A DNA stretch of 64,000 nt from CAYSGX01 sp964518215 (GTDB lineage Bacteria; Bacteroidota; Bacteroidia; Chitinophagales; CAIOSU01): positions 26,811 through 90,810 of the forward strand of contig CAZFFP010000004.1 of NCBI GenBank assembly GCA_964518215.1, read 5' to 3'. Positions 54,462 through 62,627 of the stretch are shown here, piece by piece. The notes below the pieces were generated by a model. It was not told the origin of the DNA. It made no database searches and worked only from the letters and a program-made list of their open reading frames with translations. Positions within the stretch are counted from its first letter, which is position 1. Each line of letters begins with the position of its first letter. A program made the translations under genes and the position numbers.

Positions 54462-57170
54462 ATGAGGATTTGCGGTACATTTTCCATTCTATTGGCAGTT
54501 TTATTTTTTGCAGGCATTATTCCTGCTACAGCTCAGGAAACCTGCGGCACCGATGCCCTGCATCAATACCTTTCGCAATCAGAGCCGGGCTATGTTCAGG
54601 AAATGCAGGTGCTCGAAAATTTTTACCGACAAGCGCTCATGCAACCGGTTTCTTCCGGAAGGTCCATAGCCACCATTCCGGTAGTGTTTCACGTAATACA
54701 TTTGGGCGAACCCGAAGGAACAGGAAGTAATGTTTCCAATTCTTTAATATATGCGGCATTGCAAGGACTTAATCAGCGGTTCAGAAATCAAATCGGACAA
54801 AGCGTTGACCTCGAAATTGAATTTTGTCTGGCAAATGTTGACCCCAATGGATGCTTCACCTCGGGAATCAACAGAGTTGACGGAAGCGTAGTACCCGACT
54901 ATGAATCCTTAGGCATTCAGTTTCAGGGCAACAACGGAGCCAATGAAACTGCGGTGAAAGGGTTAAGCCGCTGGCCCAATCAGCAATATTATAACATTTG
55001 GGTGGTGCATTTCATTGCCGATGGTTGGGGAGGATATGCCTATTATCCCACTACCAATATCAATGACGGCACTGTCATCAGAGCATCGTTTTTAGACCCC
55101 TCCCGCGCCACTCTGGCACACGAACTCGGACACGCTTTTAACCTGCGCCACACTTTTAATGGCGATGACAGCGGCAATAGTTGTCCGCCCGATTCGGCTT
55201 GCACCACCACAGGCGATTTTGTATGCGATACTCCGCCCCATAAAACAGGCGACTGTGGCGCCACCAATCCCTGCTCGGCATCAGGAATATGGGACAACTC
55301 CAGAAGAAACTACATGAGTTATTGCGGAACCATCAGAGACCGTTTTACCTCTGGACAAAAAGCCCGAGTAACTGCCGCATTGCTCGCCAATCCGAGAGCG
55401 CAATTAGCTTTATCGAACAAATGTTCAGGCGTATATGATTTTGAAGTAACGGTTCAGAAAAATTTTGTGCAGTGCGGCAATGTATGCACCGGCTTCATCA
55501 ACTTGTCGGTAAATTGTCCGGCTTCTGATTACACTTATCAATGGAACACTGGCGATACTAATGACCGTCTGGAAAATATTTGTGCCGGAGTTTACACGGT
55601 TACGGTTACCAAAGACCAAACTGAAACCAAAGTAGTTACAACCGAACTGGAAGGCCGCCCTCCTTACTTTATTAATGCCGACATCAATCACCCAAGCTGC
55701 GCAGTTGCCAATGATGGAAGTATTTCATTAAACGTAAGTGGAGGAACGCCATACAATTGTTTAGGCGGATTGATAAAAGAAGTAGGCAACCGCGATACTT
55801 TAATTTCTAATACTTCTTTCCCTTCCATTTTCGGCTCAACTTTTTTGGGCGTGAAAACTCAAATATTATATCACGCACAGGAATTGTTGAATGAAGGTTT
55901 TCAGGCAGGATACATTACCGTTGTTAATACTACATTACCTAACCTTTCGCAGTTTGCCAATAGGAATTACGAAAACTTTCAAATAAAAATAGGCACCACC
56001 ATTCAGCAGGAACTCACTCATTTTGTTGGCGGATTAGAAACCTGTTACGCTCCAAAAAATATTCAGGTTTCTTTGGGAAATAATTTCTTTGGTTTAGATG
56101 TGCCTTTTTATTGGGATGGGCAATCGAATATGGTGCTGGAGTTTTGTTTCGATAATGCCAACTGGCTCAATCCTTCATCACAAAACCAAAGAAATTTTCT
56201 CAATAAAACTTCATTTAATGCAACCCTTTGGCAGCATCAGAATCAGGGTTTCGATTGCAATAATACTACTGCCATCAGCGGCACCTCCCAACTTCGACCT
56301 GCAATTACTTTTACTATTTGCGATGAAACTGATTATTACTTCTATCAATGGTCGAACAATGCCACTGAAAAACAAATTTCGGGTTTGAGCGAAGGCATGT
56401 ATGCCGTTACGGTGAGCGGGTTGTTTTGCTCACATGCCGATTCGTTTTATCTCGAAAAACAGTATCCTGAAATAGCAATGATTAGCCTGCTTCAGATAAG
56501 TTGTTTTGGAGCAGCCGATGGCGAACTTTCCGCTACTGCAAGTGGTGGAACCCCTCCTTACAATTTTTATTTAGAGCCTCCGGTAAATTTCAGTGAAATT
56601 CCCGCTGGCGATTATCAACTTTTACTTTTAGACAGTAAAGGTTGTGGTGATACGGTGCTGATAAGTGTAACAGAGCCTGATGCGCCCGAAGCGGTGCAGA
56701 TTGTTTTTTCTGAAAATAAATTAACTGCTGTTTCATTAGCCGTGCCGCAAACCGTTCTTTGGTATTTTGAAGGCGAATTAATTGAAGACTGCACCACAAC
56801 TCAGTGCAATTGCATAGGCGAAGGCAATTACACTGCAGCATTTATTTTCCCCGACCAATGCCGTTCGGTGAGTGAACCTTTTCATTTGGATATTTCGTGC
56901 ATCAGTTCTGTTAAAGAAGTTGCTGATGATGATTACAAAGTTTATCCCATTCCGGCAGAAAACTATGTAGTTTTTGAAAACCGTTCCGGTGAAAGTTTCA
57001 GCCGCTTAATGGTGTATGACATAACCGGAAAAGAAACCGCAGTTGTTGATGCCGCTGATGAAATGATTTTGCTGAATACCACTCACTTTCAAAACGGATT
57101 ATATTTTTACCGTCTTATTCATCAATTCAGCAATAAAACAATCACCGGAAAAATCATTATTGCCAAATAG
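54462..57170 (+). CDS. Secreted M43 family metalloprotease with SprB-type repeats and T9SS tail
   Basis: 902 residues with a signal peptide (MRICGTFSILLAVLFFAGII). The protease domain (about 65-310) is of the cytophagalysin (M43) type: zinc site H220-E-L-G-H224-A-F-N-L-R-H230 and Met-turn NYMSYC (283-288). The third position after the second His is Asn where the family usually has Gly. Cysteine pairs stabilise the loop CPPDSACTTTGDFVCDTPPHKTGDC. After it come SprB-like repeats (YTYQWNTGDTND, DGSISLNVSGGTPYN, DGELSATASGGTPPYN) around an unassigned beta-rich domain (about 420-640). The end VYPIPAENYVVFEN to TGKIIIAK is a T9SS sorting tail. Divergent from the giant cargo gene. Confidence 0.9.
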   Translation: MRICGTFSILLAVLFFAGIIPATAQETCGTDALHQYLSQSEPGYVQEMQVLENFYRQALMQPVSSGRSIATIPVVFHVIHLGEPEGTGSNVSNSLIYAALQGLNQRFRNQIGQSVDLEIEFCLANVDPNGCFTSGINRVDGSVVPDYESLGIQFQGNNGANETAVKGLSRWPNQQYYNIWVVHFIADGWGGYAYYPTTNINDGTVIRASFLDPSRATLAHELGHAFNLRHTFNGDDSGNSCPPDSACTTTGDFVCDTPPHKTGDCGATNPCSASGIWDNSRRNYMSYCGTIRDRFTSGQKARVTAALLANPRAQLALSNKCSGVYDFEVTVQKNFVQCGNVCTGFINLSVNCPASDYTYQWNTGDTNDRLENICAGVYTVTVTKDQTETKVVTTELEGRPPYFINADINHPSCAVANDGSISLNVSGGTPYNCLGGLIKEVGNRDTLISNTSFPSIFGSTFLGVKTQILYHAQELLNEGFQAGYITVVNTTLPNLSQFANRNYENFQIKIGTTIQQELTHFVGGLETCYAPKNIQVSLGNNFFGLDVPFYWDGQSNMVLEFCFDNANWLNPSSQNQRNFLNKTSFNATLWQHQNQGFDCNNTTAISGTSQLRPAITFTICDETDYYFYQWSNNATEKQISGLSEGMYAVTVSGLFCSHADSFYLEKQYPEIAMISLLQISCFGAADGELSATASGGTPPYNFYLEPPVNFSEIPAGDYQLLLLDSKGCGDTVLISVTEPDAPEAVQIVFSENKLTAVSLAVPQTVLWYFEGELIEDCTTTQCNCIGEGNYTAAFIFPDQCRSVSEPFHLDISCISSVKEVADDDYKVYPIPAENYVVFENRSGESFSRLMVYDITGKETAVVDAADEMILLNTTHFQNGLYFYRLIHQFSNKTITGKIIIAK

Positions 57171-57194
57171 TATTGTTTTAAACTTTTTATACAA

Positions 57195-58913
57195 ATGCCT
57201 CATTACACTTTCAGCTATGCCAACCCTGCCGCTAAACTGGTTCAGGTAAATATTCTTTTTGAAAATATTTCATCCGAAACTACTATTCTGCAATTGCCTG
57301 CCTGGCGACCGGGCAGATATGAGTTGGGCAACTTTGCTCAAAACATCGTGTCGCTCAAAATTTCTTCCGAAGAAAAAAATCTTCCTTTTAAAAAAATTAC
57401 CAAAGACCGATGGGAAGTGAATACGCATGGAATTTCAGCTTTTGAAGTCGCCTATACTTATTATGCTGCCGAACTCAATGCCGGCTCTACTTATTTGTGC
57501 AGCGATTTTTTATATGTGAATCCGGTGAACTGCTGCATGTATGCCGAAGAAAAAATGCATGAACCCTGTACCATCGAGTTGCAGGTGCCCGATAATTTTG
57601 AAACAGCGAACGGGTTGCCTTCACAAGGAAAAAATATTTATGCTGCGAAAGATTTTCACGAGTTGGCGGATAGTCCTTTCATTAGCGGAACTACACTTCA
57701 GAAAAAAACCTATCAAAGTCATGGTGTAGATTTTCATGTTTGGTTCAACGGCAAAATTGAACCCGACTGGAATAAGGTGCTGCGCGATTTCAAAGCCTTT
57801 ACCGATGAGCAATATGAAGCCTTCGGAAGTTTTCCTTTTCCCGAATTTCATTTTCTGATTCATGCCCTGCCCTATCAGGCATATCACGGTGTGGAACACC
57901 TCACTTCCACCGTAATTTCTTTAGGTCCTTCGGAAAAAATTATGGGCGATTTGTATGAAGAATTGTTGGGTGTGAGCTCGCACGAATTGTATCATTGCTG
58001 GAACATCAAAACTATTCGTCCGAAGGAAATGATGCCTTATGATTACTCGAAAGAAAATTATTCGCGATTGGGTTATGTGGCAGAAGGCGTTACCACTTAT
58101 ATGGGCGACCTGATGTTGCTGCGCTCGCATGTGTTTAACCGCGATGAATGGAAAAAAACTTTCGATTCGTTGTTGGAGCGGCATTTTCAAAACTTCGGAA
58201 GATTCAATATGAGTGTGGCTGAAAGCTCTTACGACACCTGGATAGACGGCTACAAACAAGGCGCTCCCTACCGCAAGGTTTCCATTTATACCGAAGGTGC
58301 CTTGTGCGCTTTCATGGCTGATGTTTTAATTATGAAAGCCACCGGCAACCGAAAAAATTTATCTCATACCATGCAGTGGCTCTATGAACATTTCGGTAAA
58401 AAAGAAAAAGGCTATACTGAAAAAGATTTTCAGTGGGCATTGGAAACCGTTTCGGGTATTTCTTTTCATGAATTTTTCGATCAATACTACCACGGCACAT
58501 ACGATTACGAGCCTTTGCTACGCGAATGTTTGGAGTATTTGGGTTATGAACTGAAAATTACCAACCGCTACAATTTACATGAAACTGCATTTGGAATAAA
58601 AGTTTTGAAAGAAGGAAATGCTTTTGTGGTGAAAGCCATTTATCCCGAATGCGAAGCACAGCAAAAAGGTTTGGAATTGGGCGATAAAATTCTTTCGATA
58701 AACAATGAAGAACTGAAAGAAATTTCGCAACTGAAAAATGCTGCGGAAGCCACTCACATCAAACTCAAAATTCAAAACTCATTTCTCGAAGAGCGCGAAA
58801 TAGAATTGAACACCGGCAACTACTTCAAAAAATATTTTATCGAGCGCCAACAAGAAATAAGCGAAGCACAGGCCCGCAGCTATGCCGTTTGGGCGGGAGT
58901 AGTAGAGAATTGA
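57195..58913 (+). CDS. M61 family metallopeptidase (glycyl aminopeptidase type) with PDZ domain
   Basis: 572 residues without a signal peptide, so probably cytoplasmic. The N-terminal M61 beta domain (about 1-160) leads to the gluzincin core with H263-E-L-Y-H267 and the third zinc ligand E297 in VAEGVTTYMGD. A GVEHLTST segment (232-239) precedes it. A PDZ domain occupies about 465-545 (GIKVLKEGNAFVVKAIYPECEAQQKGLELGDKILSINNEEL). Relatives cleave N-terminal glycine or alanine. It lies 24 bp after the M43 gene on the same strand and may be co-transcribed. Confidence 0.92.
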   Translation: MPHYTFSYANPAAKLVQVNILFENISSETTILQLPAWRPGRYELGNFAQNIVSLKISSEEKNLPFKKITKDRWEVNTHGISAFEVAYTYYAAELNAGSTYLCSDFLYVNPVNCCMYAEEKMHEPCTIELQVPDNFETANGLPSQGKNIYAAKDFHELADSPFISGTTLQKKTYQSHGVDFHVWFNGKIEPDWNKVLRDFKAFTDEQYEAFGSFPFPEFHFLIHALPYQAYHGVEHLTSTVISLGPSEKIMGDLYEELLGVSSHELYHCWNIKTIRPKEMMPYDYSKENYSRLGYVAEGVTTYMGDLMLLRSHVFNRDEWKKTFDSLLERHFQNFGRFNMSVAESSYDTWIDGYKQGAPYRKVSIYTEGALCAFMADVLIMKATGNRKNLSHTMQWLYEHFGKKEKGYTEKDFQWALETVSGISFHEFFDQYYHGTYDYEPLLRECLEYLGYELKITNRYNLHETAFGIKVLKEGNAFVVKAIYPECEAQQKGLELGDKILSINNEELKEISQLKNAAEATHIKLKIQNSFLEEREIELNTGNYFKKYFIERQQEISEAQARSYAVWAGVVEN

Positions 58914-58966
58914 ATTTTTTATTTTAAATTCATTTATTCTTTTATGCATACAAAATTTTCGCTGCT

Positions 58967-59083
58967 ATGAAAAAGATGTTCCTTCTGCTGACCATCGCGC
59001 TTATCTCTTCGCACGCTTATGCGCAATGTGTTGCTGGTGGAGTTAAGTGTCAACGGGAACAGAGTGGTGAAGAGAGTAGTTAA
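58967..59083 (+). pseudogene. 38-codon frame with signal peptide, likely a gene remnant
   Basis: The frame begins with an excellent signal peptide (MKKMFLLLTIALISSHAYA, then QC) and ends 18 codons later in low-complexity sequence. In the next frame the same bases read VLLVELSVNGNRVVKRVVKM and then stop, which looks more like protein. The most likely explanation is the head and tail of a former secreted protein joined by a deletion or frameshift. It could also be a real small exported peptide. It lies 53 bp after the M61 gene. Confidence 0.4.
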
Positions 59084-59243
59084 AATGGAATAAGTTCTAT
59101 AATGAAATACATTCTTCAATTAGACTCACTTCAGATTTGTTTCTACATTTCCAAACTTTGTATTGTAACTAATGTTACCGAGCATTCAGAACCGTGCAGG
59201 TAGTTTTGCAGTTGTAAACGTGAACACTAAAAAATCAAATGTT

Positions 59244-60659
59244 ATGAAAGTAGAACAAATTTATACCGGATGTCTGGCTCAGGGAGCTTATTACATCACT
59301 TCCGAAGGCGAAGCCGCTATTATTGACCCGCTCCGCGAAATTCAACCATACTTAGACCGCCTGGAGCGCGATGGCGTGAAACTGAAATATATTTTTGAAA
59401 CACACTTCCATGCCGACTTTGTTTCGGGACATGTGGATTTGAGCAAAAAAACCGGAGCGCCTATTGTGTATGGACCCAATGCCGTTTGCGAATTTGATTG
59501 CGTGAGCGCCAAAGACGGGCAAGTGTTTGAACTGGGTAAAGTGAAAATTAAAGTGCTGCACACCCCCGGACACACCATGGAAAGCACCACCTTTTTACTC
59601 ATAGATGAAAATGGAAAAGACCACGCTATTTTTTCGGGCGATACGCTTTTCATTGGCGATGTAGGCAGACCCGATTTGGCGCAAAAAGCCGCTAACATGA
59701 CTCAGGAGCAATTGGCTGCCACGCTCTATCATTCGCTCAGAAATAAAATTATGACTTTGGCAGACGATGTAATAGTGTATCCTGCACATGGAGCAGGAAG
59801 CGCCTGCGGTAAAAACATGAGTAAAGAAACCGTTTCGACCATTGGCAATCAGAAGCAATTCAACTACGCCCTTCGTGCCGACATGACCGAAGCCGAGTTT
59901 GTTAAAGAAGTAACTGAAGGTTTAACGCCACCTCCCGGATATTTTGCGGCTAATGTGGCGATGAACAAAAAAGGCTATGAAAGTTTTGAACAAGTGCTGA
60001 ACACAGGCATGACTGCCCTTTCGCCCGATGAATTTGAAACCGTTGCCGAAAGCACCGGTGCGCTGATTCTTGATACGCGCAACGATGCGGAGTTTCACAA
60101 AGGTTTTGTACCGCAGTCGGTGAATATTGGTTTGAAAGGAGACTTTGCTCCGTGGGTAGGCGCGCTGATTGTTGATGTGAAACAGCCCTTGTTACTCATC
60201 ACCGAGCCGGGCAATGAAGAAGAAGCCGTTACCCGATTGAGCCGTGTGGGGTTCGATAATGTGTTGGGGCATTTGAAAGGTGGTTTTGAAACTTGGGCAA
60301 GTGCAGGCAAAGAGGTGGATACCGTGAAAAGAATTTCGGCAGAACAATTTCAGAAAGAATTTAAAAAAGACGAAAGCGTGGTAGTGGATGTGCGCAAAGA
60401 AAGCGAATATGCTGCCGAGCACGTGGAAGATGCTTACAGCAAACCGTTGGCATACATTAACGACTGGATAAAAGACATCAACCCGAAAGAACATTTTTAT
60501 ATGCACTGCGCAGGCGGTTATCGCAGCATGATGGCGGCAAGTATTCTTCAAGGAAGAGGCTACAGGAACTTTACCGAGGTAGAAGGTGGTTTCAATGACA
60601 TTGCCAAAACAGAGGTTCCTAAAACCGATTTCGTTTGCCAGACAAAAGTTTTAAAATAA
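59244..60659 (+). CDS. CstB-like persulfide dioxygenase-rhodanese fusion
   Basis: 471 residues from the ATG at 59244; the open frame from 59172 lacks family residues. Domain order: persulfide dioxygenase of the metallo-beta-lactamase fold (1-240), rhodanese without a catalytic Cys (about 262-365, ITEPGNEEE in the loop), rhodanese with active Cys C422 (HCAGGYRS). The dioxygenase has H54-F-H56-A-D58-F59, H110 in HTPGH and D133 in SGDTLF, plus C188 in AHGAGSACGK. This three-part build with a dead middle rhodanese is that of CstB of Staphylococcus, which turns persulfides of bacillithiol into thiosulfate. A homologue of bacillithiol synthase is in the window. It leads the sulfur operon. Confidence 0.92.
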   Translation: MKVEQIYTGCLAQGAYYITSEGEAAIIDPLREIQPYLDRLERDGVKLKYIFETHFHADFVSGHVDLSKKTGAPIVYGPNAVCEFDCVSAKDGQVFELGKVKIKVLHTPGHTMESTTFLLIDENGKDHAIFSGDTLFIGDVGRPDLAQKAANMTQEQLAATLYHSLRNKIMTLADDVIVYPAHGAGSACGKNMSKETVSTIGNQKQFNYALRADMTEAEFVKEVTEGLTPPPGYFAANVAMNKKGYESFEQVLNTGMTALSPDEFETVAESTGALILDTRNDAEFHKGFVPQSVNIGLKGDFAPWVGALIVDVKQPLLLITEPGNEEEAVTRLSRVGFDNVLGHLKGGFETWASAGKEVDTVKRISAEQFQKEFKKDESVVVDVRKESEYAAEHVEDAYSKPLAYINDWIKDINPKEHFYMHCAGGYRSMMAASILQGRGYRNFTEVEGGFNDIAKTEVPKTDFVCQTKVLK

Positions 60660-60677
60660 AATCAAACTGAAAATTTT

Positions 60678-61001
60678 ATGTTCTCAATATTTAAAAATTT
60701 ATTCGGTACTGCCAACACACCCAACATTGAGGAATTAATGCAGCAGGGAGCATACTTAGTAGATGTGCGCACACCTGCCGAATTTTCTCAAGGAAATGTG
60801 AAAGGCTCGGTGAATATTCCGTTAGATAAAATTGCATCAAGCACTAACAAGCTCAAAGGAAAACAAAACATCATAGTGTTTTGCAGAAGTGGCAGCCGAA
60901 GCGCGCAAGCTAAATCTATTTTGGAAAAAAATGGTTTTACCAATGTTTCTAACGGGGGCACCTGGCAAAACGTGAGTCGGTTTGTTGCTCAAAAAAAATA
61001 A
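60678..61001 (+). CDS. Single-domain rhodanese
   Basis: 107 residues of the small PspE/GlpE-type rhodanese. The active-site loop is FCRSGSRSAQ with Cys near 72. QGAYLVDVRTPAEFSQGNVKGSVNIPLD is the other conserved block. It should move sulfane sulfur between persulfides and thiol acceptors. The gene is 18 bp after the CstB-like gene, so it is in the same operon. Confidence 0.93.
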   Translation: MFSIFKNLFGTANTPNIEELMQQGAYLVDVRTPAEFSQGNVKGSVNIPLDKIASSTNKLKGKQNIIVFCRSGSRSAQAKSILEKNGFTNVSNGGTWQNVSRFVAQKK

Positions 61002-61126
61002 TCTTTGTTCAGACAAAGCATTTTCAACTTTCAAGCCCGTCAGCTAAAGCATACGGCTATTATTATTTTCAATTTTATACCTTACAACTTTGTAACCTTA
61101 TAACTTTTCAACCCCCCCCACACAAC

Positions 61127-61690
61127 ATGTTAGACTTTCTCAAACAACCCTGGTCCTGGTATGTAGCCGGTCCGCTTATCGGGCTTACGGTTCCGGCTTT
61201 GTTAATTATCGGCAATAAATCGTTTGGTATTTCTTCATCGCTCAGGCATATTTGCGCGGCTTGTCTTCCTGCCAAAATTCCATTCTTCAGTTATGAATGG
61301 AAGAAAGAAGTGTGGAATTTATTTTTTGTTTTCGGCATACTTATCGGAGGTATTGTTGCTGCATTTCTTTTAGCAAATCCAAATCCCGTTGAAGTGCATC
61401 CCAACCTGTCGGCAGAACTTGCGGGCTATGGTGTTACAGATTATTCTTCTTTGGTTCCAATAGATATCTTCAATTGGCAAAGTCTGTTGACCTTGAAAGG
61501 ATTTATCATGATAGTGGTGGGCGGATTTATGATTGGCTTCGGCACTCGCTATGCCGGTGGCTGCACCAGCGGACACGCCATCATGGGGCTTTCTACTTTG
61601 CAGTTGCCCTCTTTAATTGCTACCTGTTGTTTTATGGTGGGCGGCATCATTATGGCAAACTTTATTTTGCCATTTATATTGAAACTTTAA
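61127..61690 (+). CDS. YeeE/YedE family sulfur transport protein, first half (PmpA-like)
   Basis: 187 residues with five or so membrane segments. The loop RYAGGCTSGHAIMGLSTLQ (about 144-162) is the YeeE/YedE signature with the cysteine that binds sulfane or thiosulfate in TsuA-type proteins. Another Cys pair is SLRHICAACLPAK (44-46 region). Its partner half is the next gene. Thiosulfate or sulfide/sulfane import or export is probable. It is 125 bp downstream of the rhodanese gene. Confidence 0.9.
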   Translation: MLDFLKQPWSWYVAGPLIGLTVPALLIIGNKSFGISSSLRHICAACLPAKIPFFSYEWKKEVWNLFFVFGILIGGIVAAFLLANPNPVEVHPNLSAELAGYGVTDYSSLVPIDIFNWQSLLTLKGFIMIVVGGFMIGFGTRYAGGCTSGHAIMGLSTLQLPSLIATCCFMVGGIIMANFILPFILKL

Positions 61691-61720
61691 AAAATCAAAG
61701 CCAAAGAAAATTCAACAAAC

Positions 61721-62236
61721 ATGAATAAAGAAAACATAAGTTCTGCCATAGACACCAACACCGATTTTGAAGTGCGCTCTCTTGATGCCATGTGTGTCAA
61801 CGAGTCGGAACTGCAACACCCGTGGTGGTATAATTTGAAATATGCCTTCATCGGTATTTTATTTGGAATTGTATTTGTGAAAGCCGAAATCATCAGTTGG
61901 TTTCGCATACAGGAAATGTTTCGTTTTCAGAGCTTTCACATGTATGGCGTTATTGGAAGCGCGGTGATGGTAGGGGCATTATCAGTATGGCTGATTAAAA
62001 AATTCAACATCAAAACCATTCATGGAGAAGCCATTGAATTTTATCTTAAATCGTTCAGCAAAGGGCAGGTTATAGGTGGTTTTTTATTTGGGTTGGGCTG
62101 GGCTATTACCGGAGCTTGTCCCGGTCCATTGTTTGCTCAAATCGGGACAGGTGCCACGGTTATTTCCATTACTTTATTGAGCGCTATTGCAGGTACTTGG
62201 GTGTATGGAAAGTTTAGAGAAATTCTGCCGCATTGA
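61721..62236 (+). CDS. YeeE/YedE family sulfur transport protein, second half (PmpB-like)
   Basis: 171 residues with four membrane segments. The FLFGLGWAITGACPGPLFAQIGTG loop (about 126-149) is the second YeeE signature with the conserved Cys. The PmpA/PmpB pair forms the split version of a YeeE channel. An unusual N-terminal extension (about 30 residues, NKENISSAIDTNTDFEVRSLD) lies before the first membrane segment and contains a CVNESELQ stretch. Spacing of 30 bp to the first half suggests one operon. Confidence 0.9.
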   Translation: MNKENISSAIDTNTDFEVRSLDAMCVNESELQHPWWYNLKYAFIGILFGIVFVKAEIISWFRIQEMFRFQSFHMYGVIGSAVMVGALSVWLIKKFNIKTIHGEAIEFYLKSFSKGQVIGGFLFGLGWAITGACPGPLFAQIGTGATVISITLLSAIAGTWVYGKFREILPH

Positions 62237-62627
62237 TTTTGAATAGACTTCCAGTTTTATTGAACGCTTTGGATTCATTACCCTGCACTGCTACATGGAT
62301 GCCGCACGCCCTCCCGAAGTAGGTTCGGGACAGGCTCTTCGCGCGCGCGCAATGGCTGCGCACAAGGGGGACAGTTTAGGTTCCCCTGCATTTGGCGATA
62401 AACCTGAAAAAGCAAAAGTCTTTCGGTATGACAAAATTGAAATAATTGATAGAACACAATAATTCCATTTGATAATAGCACCTCCCTAAAATTAGCAGTT
62501 CAGTGCTTAAATCAACCTTTGTGTATCTAAATCGCCAACTTCTTAAACCCGCAAAACGCCACATTCAGGCAAAAGAGTAAGTTCCTTACATTATCCAAAT
62601 GCCTGTTACTTTTCCTATTTTTGAGCT
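62237..62627. other. Intergenic region with hairpins and an alternating CG run
   Basis: 391 bp without a gene. It holds the TCCCG hairpin repeat (62312-62336), an 11-base alternating C/G run (62340-62350) and a 7-bp hairpin GGGGGAC/GTTCCCC (62366-62372 with 62380-62386). The GC-rich block (about 62300-62390) contrasts with the AT-rich sequence around it. No promoter is obvious. Confidence 0.5.
62312..62336 (+). repeat. Second copy of the TCCCG hairpin repeat
   Basis: TCCCGAA-GTAGG-TTCGGGA followed by CAGGCT. The first copy (21587-21611, opposite strand) reads TCCCGCA-ACAAG-TGCGGGA-CAGGCT. The sixth base pair of the stem differs by a double change (A-T here, C-G there) that keeps pairing, while the loop differs freely. 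The CAGGCT tail is identical. Confidence 0.55.
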
